NCBI GenBank assembly: GCA_015852425.1
Contig: JAAAIG010000979.1
Span: 1-13,315, forward strand
DNA from: Gryganskiella cystojenkinii
Taxonomy: Eukaryota; Mortierellomycota; Mortierellomycetes; Mortierellales; Mortierellaceae
Direction: 5' to 3'
Length of the DNA stretch: 13,315 nt
The translations under genes and the position numbers were made by a program. Below are positions 1 through 8,849 of the stretch, piece by piece. Position 1 is the first letter of the stretch, and each line of letters opens with the position of its first letter. The notes below the pieces were generated by a model. It was not told where the DNA came from. It made no database searches and saw nothing but the letters and a program-made list of their open reading frames with translations.

Positions 1-1100
1 CTCCCCCATCTGGACCCTCTCCTCCTAACGTGCCAAACCCTCAGCCCACAAACACGACAACGCCAACTACGCAACCGCCTTCGAAGTCGTCGAGTGTAGC
101 TGCTATTGGAGGGGGTGCCGCCGGCGTGGTCGCTTTAGCTCTCATCGTTGGGGCGCTGATTTTTTTCCGTCGCAGAAAAACCATCCAAAAGATCGAGTCG
201 CGAAACCAGATGGACCTGCTTCGGCTTGGAAATGATAGAGAAGAAGACCAACAACGGGCCGAGCATGGCAAGAGCAATAGCGGAGCGCATGCCTCTCATC
301 AACGGGAACCACTTTTGCCATCCTCTTATTATGCACCCGTTACAACAACAGCTGACGCACCCTACCATCCAGAGTCATTTGTCCATGCACAGAACCCGCT
401 GGTGTACTTCCCACCGCCGCCATCAGTCTCAACTCCGTCCCAACAACACTTTGGATCCAATTTACCCAACGTTGATTCCGCCCCTATCTCCCCTCCAACT
501 CCTTTCTTCGGGACTCGACCGATGTCCATCGCAAGCAACCCTCAGGAACATGCAGTCGTGCCGCGATCGCCTTCAATACAAGCTGTCCCCTTCTCTACCG
601 GCTCATCAAGAAGTAGTGATTATTCCGTTGCCGAATCCATTTCTCGGAGTCCACAATGGACACCAGAAGATCTGTTGAATCGAGCTGAACCGTTCAATCG
701 GGCTAGATACTTTCCCTCAAATACACTGTCGTTCCATGAAATTCCACCGTCAGGGGCGGTGGCGGCGGCGACTCACGCTGTGTCACCACTCCAGCCTAGG
801 GTCTCCCAAGCATGGTCATTCGAGGGTGCGCCTCAACAAGATCCATATGCCAGAGAGACGTCGATTGGCATGATCGGATCGACCAGCTCAGGCTCACGTC
901 CTCCGTCCTCGACTATGACCTCTGTGACTTCGGCCGATAGCGAGATCAGGGCAGATCTAGCCAGGCAAAAATTGGAGCTGATGCAACAGCGATACCAGAT
1001 TGAAATGGAAAGGAGGCAGATTGAATTGGAAAGGAGGCAGGCCGAGCATGAGTTCCAGTTGAGAAAGATGAGAGAAGACTTGGATCGAGAAGTTAGCTGA
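1..1100 (+). CDS. Single-pass membrane protein, 3' part only (5' truncated by window edge)
   Basis: The frame is open from base 3 to the TGA at 1098-1100 and has no ATG at its left end, so the gene starts upstream of the window. The visible product begins with a Pro/Thr/Ser-rich stretch typical of an extracellular stalk. A Gly/Ala/Val/Leu/Ile hydrophobic segment follows (about nt 99-167), then a basic RRRK stop-transfer, which suggests N-out, C-in topology. The cytoplasmic tail is long, Ser/Pro-rich and probably disordered. It ends in a charged Glu/Arg/Gln-rich coiled coil (nt 942-1097) with a repeated ERRQ(I/A)E unit. The missing N-terminal ectodomain decides the family. Fungal proteins with a kelch or similar ectodomain, one membrane span and this kind of tail are one possibility, but nothing here proves it. 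No function is assigned. No intron is evident in the visible part. Confidence 0.75.
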   Translation, partial: PPSGPSPPNVPNPQPTNTTTPTTQPPSKSSSVAAIGGGAAGVVALALIVGALIFFRRRKTIQKIESRNQMDLLRLGNDREEDQQRAEHGKSNSGAHASHQREPLLPSSYYAPVTTTADAPYHPESFVHAQNPLVYFPPPPSVSTPSQQHFGSNLPNVDSAPISPPTPFFGTRPMSIASNPQEHAVVPRSPSIQAVPFSTGSSRSSDYSVAESISRSPQWTPEDLLNRAEPFNRARYFPSNTLSFHEIPPSGAVAAATHAVSPLQPRVSQAWSFEGAPQQDPYARETSIGMIGSTSSGSRPPSSTMTSVTSADSEIRADLARQKLELMQQRYQIEMERRQIELERRQAEHEFQLRKMREDLDREVS

Positions 1101-1213
1101 TATACCGAACCCCCCTCTCGAAAAAAAGGAAGGGATGACGAATTAATGTCCAAACAAAGAAGTTCCAAACCAAACAGAATCTTTATGCACGCAACGAACA
1201 CTTCCCCCCAAGT

Positions 1214-1301
1214 AAAAAAAAAAAAAAAAGAAAAAGAAAATGAAAATGAAAATGAAAATGAAAATGAAAATGAAAATGAAAATGAAAATGGAAATGGAAA
1301 T
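1214..1301 (+). repeat. A16 tract followed by (GAAAAT)9 microsatellite
   Basis: Sixteen A residues (1214-1229) lead into nine perfect GAAAAT units at 1236-1289. Two GGAAAT variants follow to 1301. The unit length of six keeps reading frames open on both strands (Glu-Asn type on plus, Phe-Ser or Phe-His type on minus), which explains the spurious frames here. Confidence 0.95.
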
Positions 1302-1705
1302 GAGAACCAAACTCTAGAGCTCGGTCTGTAGGACGCTCGGACAAAATCTGCTGCTGTGCACAAAAGGGGGTGGGCATGAGAAAGACGTCTAACTGGAAAT
1401 GAATTGAAAAGGCGAAGCAAGATCATGGAAAGTACGCGTGACGCAGAGTCGTGCTTTTTGCTGACGCTTCGTAAACATGCAGATGACAGCGGATCAACAT
1501 GTCAGCTGTTAAGATTATTATTATAGTGCCTGAAGGTGGTTCTCGTCTGTGCCGTCTGGGTCATACTGTATCGTAGCACATCCAATTCTTTAGACGATAA
1601 CAGTTGATACTTCATTCATAGAGCCTTGCGCCGTATCGTTATTGAAGCAACAGATTTATCTTTTATCGATTTCATATCAAGGAGGATCGGAGTCGGAGAC
1701 CTTAT

Positions 1706-1735
1706 GACGATTTTTTTTAAAAAAAAAAAATCGTC
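1706..1735. repeat. Perfect A/T-cored palindrome (13-bp arms)
   Basis: GACGA plus eight T (1706-1718) is the exact reverse complement of eight A plus TCGTC (1723-1735), with a four-base A spacer. GGAGAC just outside on the left (1695-1700) can also pair with GTCTCC at 1733-1738. It could extrude as a cruciform or form an RNA hairpin. Confidence 0.85.
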
Positions 1736-1811
1736 TCCACGAGGATGCTTTGGTGAACGGTCCTTCTCCTTCGCGTTTTTAAAAAGTGACAGTCCAACAT
1801 CTACCAACAAG

Positions 1812-1990
1812 AAGGCGTGTGTGAGTCTATGTCAACAAAGCTGCAGCCAAACAGAGTTTTAGAGCCAGACAATAATCAAGTGACATCCTCCTCTTTCCCT
1901 CCCGTTGTGGTCGCTCGCACCCCTCTTTCACTTTTTTTTTTTTTGTTTACCTCACCTTTCTCTTTGTTGACATAGACTTACCCACGCCTT
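1812..1990. repeat. Long inverted repeat (29-bp arms, 27/29 identical)
   Basis: The left arm 1812-1840 and the reverse complement of the right arm 1962-1990 differ at only two of 29 positions. The inner 17 bases are identical (AGTCTATGTCAACAAAG at 1824-1840). Weaker gapped similarity continues outward: CGCGTTTTTAAAA at 1772-1784 matches the reverse complement of the TTTTAAAACGTG region near 2020-2031. The loop is 121 nt. No transposase and no obvious target-site duplication was seen. It may be a foldback or MITE-like element, or a transcribed hairpin. Confidence 0.8.
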
Positions 1991-2119
1991 TTTGGTTGAA
2001 GTCACCTCACTTTACGATCTTTTAAAACGTGAGGGAGTAGTTGGCGTAGAAAATCACCGGAACGCTACGGTTTTGCATTCTTTTTTATTCTTCGTGTGGT
2101 CATAACATGCTTCCCGCCT

Positions 2120-2195
2120 TTTATTATCCTTCTCCGTCTTGCTTCAAGATCAAACTGATCCAAAAGAAAATTGGAGCAAGACGGTCCAAAGGATA
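2120..2195 (-). promoter_or_regulatory. 3'-UTR stem-loop abutting a poly(A) signal of the TRM44-like gene
   Basis: Arms 2125-2147 and 2171-2195 pair imperfectly. The blocks TATCCTT, CCGTCTTGCT and CAA are matched, with a small internal loop and one G/T difference. Inside the loop, GATCA (2148-2152) pairs with TGATC (2156-2160). On the minus strand the hairpin is followed directly by AATAAA (2125-2120), which overlaps its last base. The arrangement suggests a structured 3' end for the TRM44-like mRNA. The hairpin is seen in sequence; its role is inferred. Confidence 0.55.
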
Positions 2196-2304
2196 GAATG
2201 CATGCTGTCGAAAACAACTATGTTTCGTATTACGGTTTGAAGACATCCAGGCATGTAGCTGTCATATATTGTCTTATTAATAATATTATAGATTATTGTA
2301 CATA

Positions 2305-5014
2305 CTATTGTGGTTGACTCGAAGAGGGCTCGACCGGCGAAAGATCATCCGCGACAGCTTGCTCGATAGTAATTGAATTGGGACCAGGCGCAATTACATC
2401 GGCACCGCGCGCAGACAGCTTAGCGGCCTGTTTACTTTTTTGTAACTCCTGCTTGTCCTTATCTGATATCCTCGCCACAAACTCGCCACTAGCTGCAATG
2501 TAATCGGCGATCTTTTTTTTCCTCTGCGTCTCCGCGAGTTCTTCATAATCGTCCGTGCCTTTCGAAGACTGATCTTTCTTCCCTTCCTCGCCTCGCTTTC
2601 GCTTAAACTTGCGTCCTGATCCGACCAAGGCCACGTTCTTGGTACTAGGTATCCTCAAAATCTCGGTCTGCAGTTCGTAATCACAAAGATCGATGATCTC
2701 ACAAATGTACTCCTGATAGGCCTTGTACTTGCCCTCGGAGAAACCCTTGGGAAATTGATATCGACTTCCACTCAGCCCGAAAAAGCAACACGGAATAACC
2801 ACAAATCTTGTCAAGGATTTAGATCGCGAAGCAATGATTGGGATCCACGGCGCTAGTTCATCCGCATGGTTCCCAATGATCCAATCCACATCTTGAAAGA
2901 CAGTCTCGTTAGGTATAATGGTCTCCGCTGTAACCATAAAGCGTAACAGCAAAAAAAAAAAAAAAAATGCGTAAGCTGTGATGAACGTGGCGACACCCAG
3001 CAGAGTAAAATCGCAAACAGTCATAAAATGCAAAAGTCGCTATAGTCTTATCCAGCGGTCGATCGGAAGAAGCTCAAAATTAACTGCATAAGTCGATACA
3101 AACGCGTTCACAAATGAACTAAAGATTGCCTTTACCTTTCAAGTGAGTGTTCTCGCCATAAATGTCCCAGACTTTACGCGCTGCCAGATCGATTCCTGTA
3201 CCGGGATGGCCCTCCTCGTTAAGAATATGGGTCAAGAATCCATTACCACAGCCCAGGTCAACAAAACTTTGCAATGCTCGCTTCCGTTTTTCAGTAGTCT
3301 TGACCCCAGTCTCTTTTTTCGTCTCTGCCTCGGCCTTGGTCTCGGTATCGATCTCAGCGTTGGCTGTGTCGGTTGTGGTCGCCTCCTCGACGGTAGTTTC
3401 AGCAGCGCTGGCTTTGGTAGCGGCGGCCTTAGCAGTGGAGTTATCCGCGGTAGTTATCTTGGTTACGAGTTCAAGAGTGGTATCCTTGGTATCCACTCTG
3501 GCAAATGACTCTTTATCGGCATCTACAACGGCTACGTTATTCGCATCTGCATCGGTATCGCCGTCGGCAGCATCGGCATTATCCAGGTGTTCCCGTTCCA
3601 ACTTCCAAAGTGCTACCAACCAGGCCGCAATCCCAATGTCCTCAAAGACAAACTTTCGAGCATCCGTCTTCTCCGGCCAGGATTCAACCCATTTCTGAGC
3701 ATATTTCTCCTTTAGCCGCGCATAAGTGCTCATGTACATCTCCTTTGGGACCATGATATCGTGTTGGACGCGAGATTTCGTGAATCCTTTAGTAGTGTTC
3801 ACGCCCCACTTGAAGAGTTTCTTGAACAGTTCCTTGAATGCGTATTGCTATTGAGGAGAGACAGAACATAAAAATAAAAGATTGTTAACAAAAAAAAAAT
3901 GGGGATGGGGAGGGGCGGGGGGTTTCCCGGGCTGATATTATAGTCCATAACTCGGAAATTAAAATGCAAAAATATGTCGAGGAAATTGTTTCGTCGTTAC
4001 CATTTTGTTCGTGAACTCGCCTTCATCTCCAGCCAAGAAGAGATCCAGTGTTATCCATCCTACTCGTTTGTTGCTTGCTGCGGCCGTATTCGGTTCGTCG
4101 TCGCCGTCTTCGTCTTGATCGGTGTCGAGCACATACCCGTACCGGAATCCACGAACTTTTGGGTAAAAAAAAGGCAAATTCTTCTCCATCCTCTTGATGT
4201 CGCTCATCTCCTCATCTTGGCCACTCTCAATGCGCTTGATCACTGGTGCAAAGATGACCTGACTACTGCTGTTTTTGCTCTTGATCGCGTCCTGGTCTTT
4301 ATCATCATCTTTGCTCTCGTCGCCCGATCCCGTCTGCTCGTTCTCTACCGCCGTGTCACAGACATGCTCCTCTTCCTCGCCTTGACCCTGAGCTCGACAA
4401 AAATACAACATTTCTTCCATAATTGGGTCCTTTGCGACTCGCTTGGGCATTAATCGACGATGAATCGTCCGATCTGCTTTTCTGCCCTCCAAAATAGTCT
4501 TGGACTGGTATTCGATCTCAGTCTGTGTTGCCGAAAAAGTTTCTGGAAGCTCTGGTTGTTCTTGTGGTGGAATTGATTCTGCGGCAATGGTGTTGATATC
4601 TTGTATGATTTCAACCTTAGAAATGGGTGGGATGATACTCGGTGCTTCCAGAATCCAGCGTTCCTATAAAACAGCAATGATGAACAGGTTTAAAAAAAAT
4701 AAATGAATCAGGAACATAAATATCATGCGACATCCATGTTAACAATTGTATTTCATTACTCCACTCTCTTAATATTTTACCATGACACTCCAAAAGACTT
4801 CCTCGGCGAAAGGAACAGGTGCCCTGCCGGTCCGATACCACCGAGGCTTTGACACTGCTGTTGCCGCGTTTGCTTCTTTTTTATGGTCTACTGCGGCAAC
4901 GTCCTTGACGGTTTCCACCGCAGGCTGAACTTCCTTTTGGTTGTTGGGCAGGTCGTCAAAGTAAAAGGTAGCATCGAACTTGAATTCGACTGGGGTCGAT
5001 TCTGGCTTGCTCAT
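2305..5014 (-). CDS. TRM44: TRM44-like tRNA (uracil-2'-O-)-methyltransferase, four exons, 743 aa
   Basis: Exons are 5014-4781, 4663-4001, 3847-3136 and 2927-2305, with introns of 117, 153 and 208 nt. The first two junctions are phase 0 and the third is phase 1. The family makes 2'-O-methyluridine at position 44 of certain serine tRNAs in the cytoplasm, using S-adenosylmethionine. Visible family blocks: FEDIGIAAW (about residues 367-375), the SAM-binding glycine motif DLGCGNG (496-502) followed by GIDL (517-520), GNHADELAPWIP (555-566), PCCFF (582-586) and ILRIPSTKN (from 626). Start: the frame opens farther upstream, but the first ATG is at 5014. Joining exon 3 to 4 gives HLK-A-ETIIPNE and removes a T17-containing intron. 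An acidic Ala/Thr-rich stretch of about 110 residues interrupts the domain. The true C-terminus is slightly uncertain (see findings). The gene lies 208 bp downstream of the ADCK2-like gene in the same orientation. Confidence 0.92.
3901..3922 (+). other. G-quadruplex-type motif in TRM44 intron 2
   Basis: Four G runs of 4, 4, 4 and 6 bases (3901-3904, 3907-3910, 3912-3915, 3917-3922) are separated by loops of only 2, 1 and 1 bases. It sits inside the intron 4000-3848. The G-rich strand is the non-transcript strand, so the pre-mRNA carries C runs about 50 nt before the 3' splice site, next to a U run. Confidence 0.8.
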
Positions 5015-5222
5015 TGGATGTCGATGGTCCGTTCTATGGTCCTGATGTAAAATGGGGTTTGATGCAAACAATGCCAAAATAAAAAATCCAAGAAGTAATT
5101 TTGGTGGCAAAAGATCAACAACCGTGACTGTCGCGAATCATTTTAAGTCGCACTTTTCTAATCGTCTTTTAAAAACGATTCGTTTAAAAATGCCTTGCTC
5201 AAAATTGGCTGTTCTATTCTGT
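5015..5222 (-). promoter_or_regulatory. ADCK2-like 3' end / TRM44-like promoter interval
   Basis: These 208 bp separate two genes on the minus strand, so they must hold the terminator of one and the promoter of the other. A near-palindrome AATCGT-CTTTTAAAA-ACGATT lies at 5160-5180. I see no canonical AATAAA on the minus strand. No precise promoter element can be assigned. Confidence 0.5.
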
Positions 5223-7738
5223 CTAAATAGCCGGGTGAAGCAACACATCCAAGTGGCGATCCACTGTCGTCGTGGACTCAAACGTCTCATGCGCCCACTG
5301 CCGAGCCTCCAACAAGAACCACATCTTGATCCACCATCCACCTCCACCAGGCAAATCCTTCACACCATCGACCATTCCTCGACCGCCATCCTGCCGACCC
5401 AACTGTCTAAGAATCGGCAACGCAGTCTTGAACAGATCAATATTCGGGTTCAACTGACGACCGATTCCCTCCAGAATCAATATCGAAATCACCACGTTTG
5501 CGAAATCGCCCTCCATTGGTACGTGGTGTGTGCGCACCATCGACATGACCTCGGATAGAAGGTCGCCAATCTTGATTGTGCCCAAAGACATGGCCGTGTT
5601 TTTGACGCCCAGGATGAGTTTTTGCATCTTGAGCGCAAAGACCTCGCCGTCGATCACACCGTCAGGGGCACGACACCGCTCTATCATCAACTTGCCCGCC
5701 CTGTAGCCATCAAACTCCGCCAGCGCATGGAAGAGATCCAAGAAATCCCGGCGATTCTTGTCCGACAAGACCGAGACCAATCCTGTATCGATAAAGACCA
5801 CCTGAGGTCGGAACCCTTCGTTGTAAAGTGATTCCAGCTCGTTGATCCAGGCTTCCTTATCGTCGGGGTTGACCGCTCTCAGACGCATAGTCGCTTCATC
5901 GGTACTGGACATGGTTTGTTGTTCCTCGCCCCGGAATCTGTTTAGGATCTGTTTGAAAAGATTGTTGGCGGACGGATTGTAGAACCGGACAAAAATATTG
6001 CCAGGATGTAGGTCCGCGTGCACGAAATTGTCGAAAATCAACATTCTCTGTTGTTTTGTGTTGGATAAGTAGGATTTGAAATGTAAGTAAAAATAAACTC
6101 ATAGTCCCAGGAAGAGACGTTCAGAAAATTCACGAAAGCATGCTTTACCAAGAATCCATCTAGACCGATATCTGCAATCTTGGAATCAAACGGTCCTGCT
6201 CCATTCTCGAGATATGCCTTCAACGGCAACGCATCAACAAACTCCTCAATTAACATCTCCTTGGTGGCGAAATGACTCAACGGCGTAGGGAACGTTACCG
6301 TGAACCGATCTCGGAAATTTCGTTGAAACGTTTCCAAGTTTTTGGCCTCTATCCTCAGATCCAGCTGTTCTTGCATCATCTCTCCAAAGATCGCGACCTG
6401 ATCCGGCAACGCGATCCAGTTCATGTTGGGGATCCAATTGATCAACGTCGCAAAGAATTTCATGATGGCCAAATCCCGTTCGACAGTTCGATGCACTTTT
6501 GGGTGAAGGACCTTGATCGCGACCTCTGTCTTGAGTTTTTTCTCTTTTTTTTTCCGCTCTTTTTTCGGCTCGACACTGAGCTTGTCCATGACAGTGTGAA
6601 CCACATCCGCTGTGGCCCGGTGTTTTTTCTCCTCTTCGTCTGGTTCGAAATGTAGAGCAATACCGGGTTTGAGTCGTCCACGGTAGACTTGGGCGATGGC
6701 ACCGATTCCAAGAGGGGTCTCAATAAACTCGTCAAAGATGTCCTCCAGTTTGCGTCCACCAAAAGCCTCTTCGATCGTACGCCGGGTATGTTCTATCGAA
6801 TGCGGGTCAACCTGATTATGCAGCTTGGACAACATGGAGCATAATTGCTTCGGAAAGATGTCTGCCCTAGATGCAGCCCATTGTGAGAGCTAAAAAAAAA
6901 AAGAATTTAAAGAAAAAGATTAGCAATGACATAGTGATGAGATCGCGCTAACGTGTCATTTGTACCCGGAATATGAAAAAAAAAATGTTTCTGTGGAAAA
7001 TCGAAACTACGTTCTTTTTTTCTTTCGTACTTTGATAAAAGTCGGTCCCGCCATTTCCATATGCCGGACCAAAAGACTGTACCACCAGATCGTCCCAGAT
7101 CGTTCATCATGAAACTCCTTTTGTCGTTGACCGATAAAAACTGCAGGAGCAGTCAAAATCAGGGGTAAAAAGATCACAGCCAGAACACCGAATCGCCAGA
7201 TAGTCTTGATTGGATGGATCAAGTACTCTTCCAGCATGTCCTCAAGGTAGATCTTGAGTCGCCTCCAGAACGAGGGTCGTTGCGCATCTTTGATGATTTC
7301 GGTCTTGATGTAAGGTATGACATTGGCTGGTTGGACCGTTCTCCCATCGGACAAGAGGACGTTCGAGGCCTCGAGGTGTATTCCTGCGGAGAAGAGTGTG
7401 AGGCCAGTCTGGGTCGCCAATGCTGGTAGGACATAGTGATGGTAACTGAAACGTTGTCCCGAGGACCGACTCGGCAGAGGTCGAGTTCTTGGCGCCGTCT
7501 TAGACAAGGTTGCTGCACTGTTTTCTACTGTTGATGACAATGTTGCAGTTGTGGAGGTGGTAGTTGTTGAGGTGCATTTAGACCTGATTTGTAGGCTGTT
7601 CTTGGTATGCTGCATGAGTGTCCGATTCGGTGCGAGTGAGGGGGCACTGTTTGTTGACAGTAATTTGGAAGACTGGTGTCGACATGCACGGGTCGCCAGC
7701 CGTGTCACTGTCACGGTTGACGAATGGGGTGGTCGCAT
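5223..7738 (-). CDS. ADCK2: Mitochondrial UbiB/ABC1 atypical kinase, ADCK2 class, three exons, 757 aa
   Basis: Exons are 7738-7031, 6889-6149 and 6047-5223, with introns of 141 and 101 nt, both phase 0. The N-terminus is rich in Arg, Ser and Thr with few acids, as in a mitochondrial presequence. A hydrophobic span (about residues 183-202) follows. Kinase features: GPTFIK-LSQW (231-240, the KxGQ-motif position), GIGAIAQVY loop (297-305), the VAIK lysine (K362), HADLHPGN catalytic loop (493-500) and DTG metal-binding site (D570). A Lys-rich insert precedes VAIK and a 70-residue insert separates the two catalytic motifs. Splicing exon 2 to 3 gives GLDGFL-RMLIFDNFVHADLHPGN, which is convincing. 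Human ADCK2 and yeast Cqd1 belong to this class; Cqd1 affects coenzyme Q distribution. Start: the frame continues upstream only to a TTG, and 7738 is the first ATG. Class assignment (ADCK2 rather than ADCK1/5) is from remembered similarity around QxDLRxEAxNL. Confidence 0.9.
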
Positions 7739-8528
7739 TGAAGAAAGGTGAATGGAACGGACCGATGAGGGGATCAAAAATCAGTGGGTAAAGAAAGAAT
7801 CGAGGGAAAAGTGCAGTGCAATGAAATGAGAAAAGGGGTGAAAAAGAGTGGTAATGGAAAGAAAGGAATGGTCAAGAAGAAATCTCTGACCGCTCTTCGG
7901 GTTGCAGACGGGCGGCGCGCGTTGAAATCGCGTCACTGTCAGTCCCCTGACCCAGAAAAGGGTTTCCGTCATTCCGCATATCCACGCGCGGCTCAGACAG
8001 TGAATGTTAGTCGCACCAAACTTTGTTTAGTCGTCTTTATGTCCGACAGTGGACTGCACAAGACATCAATCATAACAAAGGAAACAGAATCGTTGTGCCT
8101 TTTTATTTCTTGCTCGTCAACAACAACACAAACACAACAATAACCGGGCCCTCAAAAACAACAAGGTGAGGGTATTCAAAAGGGGGGTTGTGGAGTACAT
8201 CGGCAGATGGATCAACGTTGTGTGCGAAAGCGTAAAAATAAGAAGGTGTTTGTCCGAATTGTTGATCGACTGTTGCGTTCGTTTGCACATAACACAGCAA
8301 ACGATTTCGCTCTTGCCGTCGTCCAATCGGATCTTGTGTCCCCCTCGGTCCGAAATGAAAGAGAGAAAACGTTTGTCGAGTCGTGGTAACATACTGACGA
8401 CCGTAAGTAAAGGGGAGGGACGGCGTTTCAAGATGTCGTCGCAGAGGCAGGTCAGATGGTGTCTCGACTATTAAGCAGGACAGACCGAATCGCACCGTTC
8501 TTGAAAAACCCTCGTTGCACTGTCCCTG
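7739..8528 (-). promoter_or_regulatory. ADCK2-like promoter and UPF3 3' UTR interval, 790 bp
   Basis: This lies between two minus-strand genes. The UPF3 side has an AATAAA on the minus strand at 8107-8102, 421 nt past the UPF3 stop, the best candidate poly(A) signal. The middle (about 7900-8000) is locally GC-rich with GCGCGC-type steps. TCACTGTC occurs at 7933-7940, with its reverse complement at 7996-8003. The ADCK2-like start is preceded by a pyrimidine-rich leader. No coding sequence or RNA gene was found; open frames here have no recognisable content. Confidence 0.5.
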
Positions 8529-8817
8529 TTATCCCTGGGCTGTGGAACTGCCAGTGTTGTCGCCACCGCCACCGCCACCGCCACCACGGCCTCGGCGGGT
8601 ACGACCTTGACGACCAGAACCACCTCCGCCGCCGTTTTCAGTCTGTTTGCCACTAGACGTAGCCTGAGCTACGTTAGCACCAATAGGTTGATTTGAAGAG
8701 GAAATTGTTCCTGTGGTCTTGGGTTCCTGCTTGGCCTTCTCGCCACGGGGTTTGCGCGAACGACCAGAACGACCACTCTCCTGCTTTGCTCCATCTCCAG
8801 CAGCGATGCTGGTACTT

Positions 8818-8849
<32 letters not shown>

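Larger units (their letters stand above)
1101..2304. other. Convergent intergenic region, 1.2 kb, no gene found
   Basis: Both flanking genes end into this stretch, so it should hold two 3' UTRs and their polyadenylation sites. I find no credible coding frame: the longer open frames run through the simple repeat or are antisense shadows. I see no tRNA A/B-box pair or rRNA. It holds a hexanucleotide microsatellite, several A/T homopolymers, and three inverted repeats listed separately. An AATAAA on the minus strand at 2125-2120 is a candidate poly(A) signal for the TRM44-like gene, 180 nt past its stop. Confidence 0.6.

Noticed and set aside
1146..1331. Plus-strand frame with an ENENEN repeat
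   Set aside because: It is simple-sequence translation of the microsatellite with no non-repetitive coding content.
833..1426. Minus-strand open frame with an FSFSF repeat
   Set aside because: It runs through the (GAAAAT)n microsatellite and then antisense to the membrane-protein gene; the length comes from a repeat unit divisible by three.
1812..1990. CRISPR array
   Set aside because: There are just two inverted arms, not direct repeats with spacers, and the DNA is eukaryotic.
1101..2304. tRNA, snoRNA or other structured RNA gene
   Set aside because: No B-box, no cloverleaf and no snoRNA boxes were found; only inverted repeats without a known RNA family match.
2940..3033. Hydrophobic Phe-rich N-terminus on TRM44 exon 4
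   Set aside because: It is translation of the T17 tract in intron 3; splicing restores the family sequence.
3162..3698. Plus-strand open frame of 178 codons with Ser/Val/Ala repeats
   Set aside because: It is antisense to the low-complexity TRM44 insert; the open frame follows from GCN/ACN/GAN codon use on the other strand and has no family similarity.
3974..4453. Plus-strand frame with hydrophobic stretches
   Set aside because: Antisense to TRM44 exon 2, which carries the conserved reading frame.
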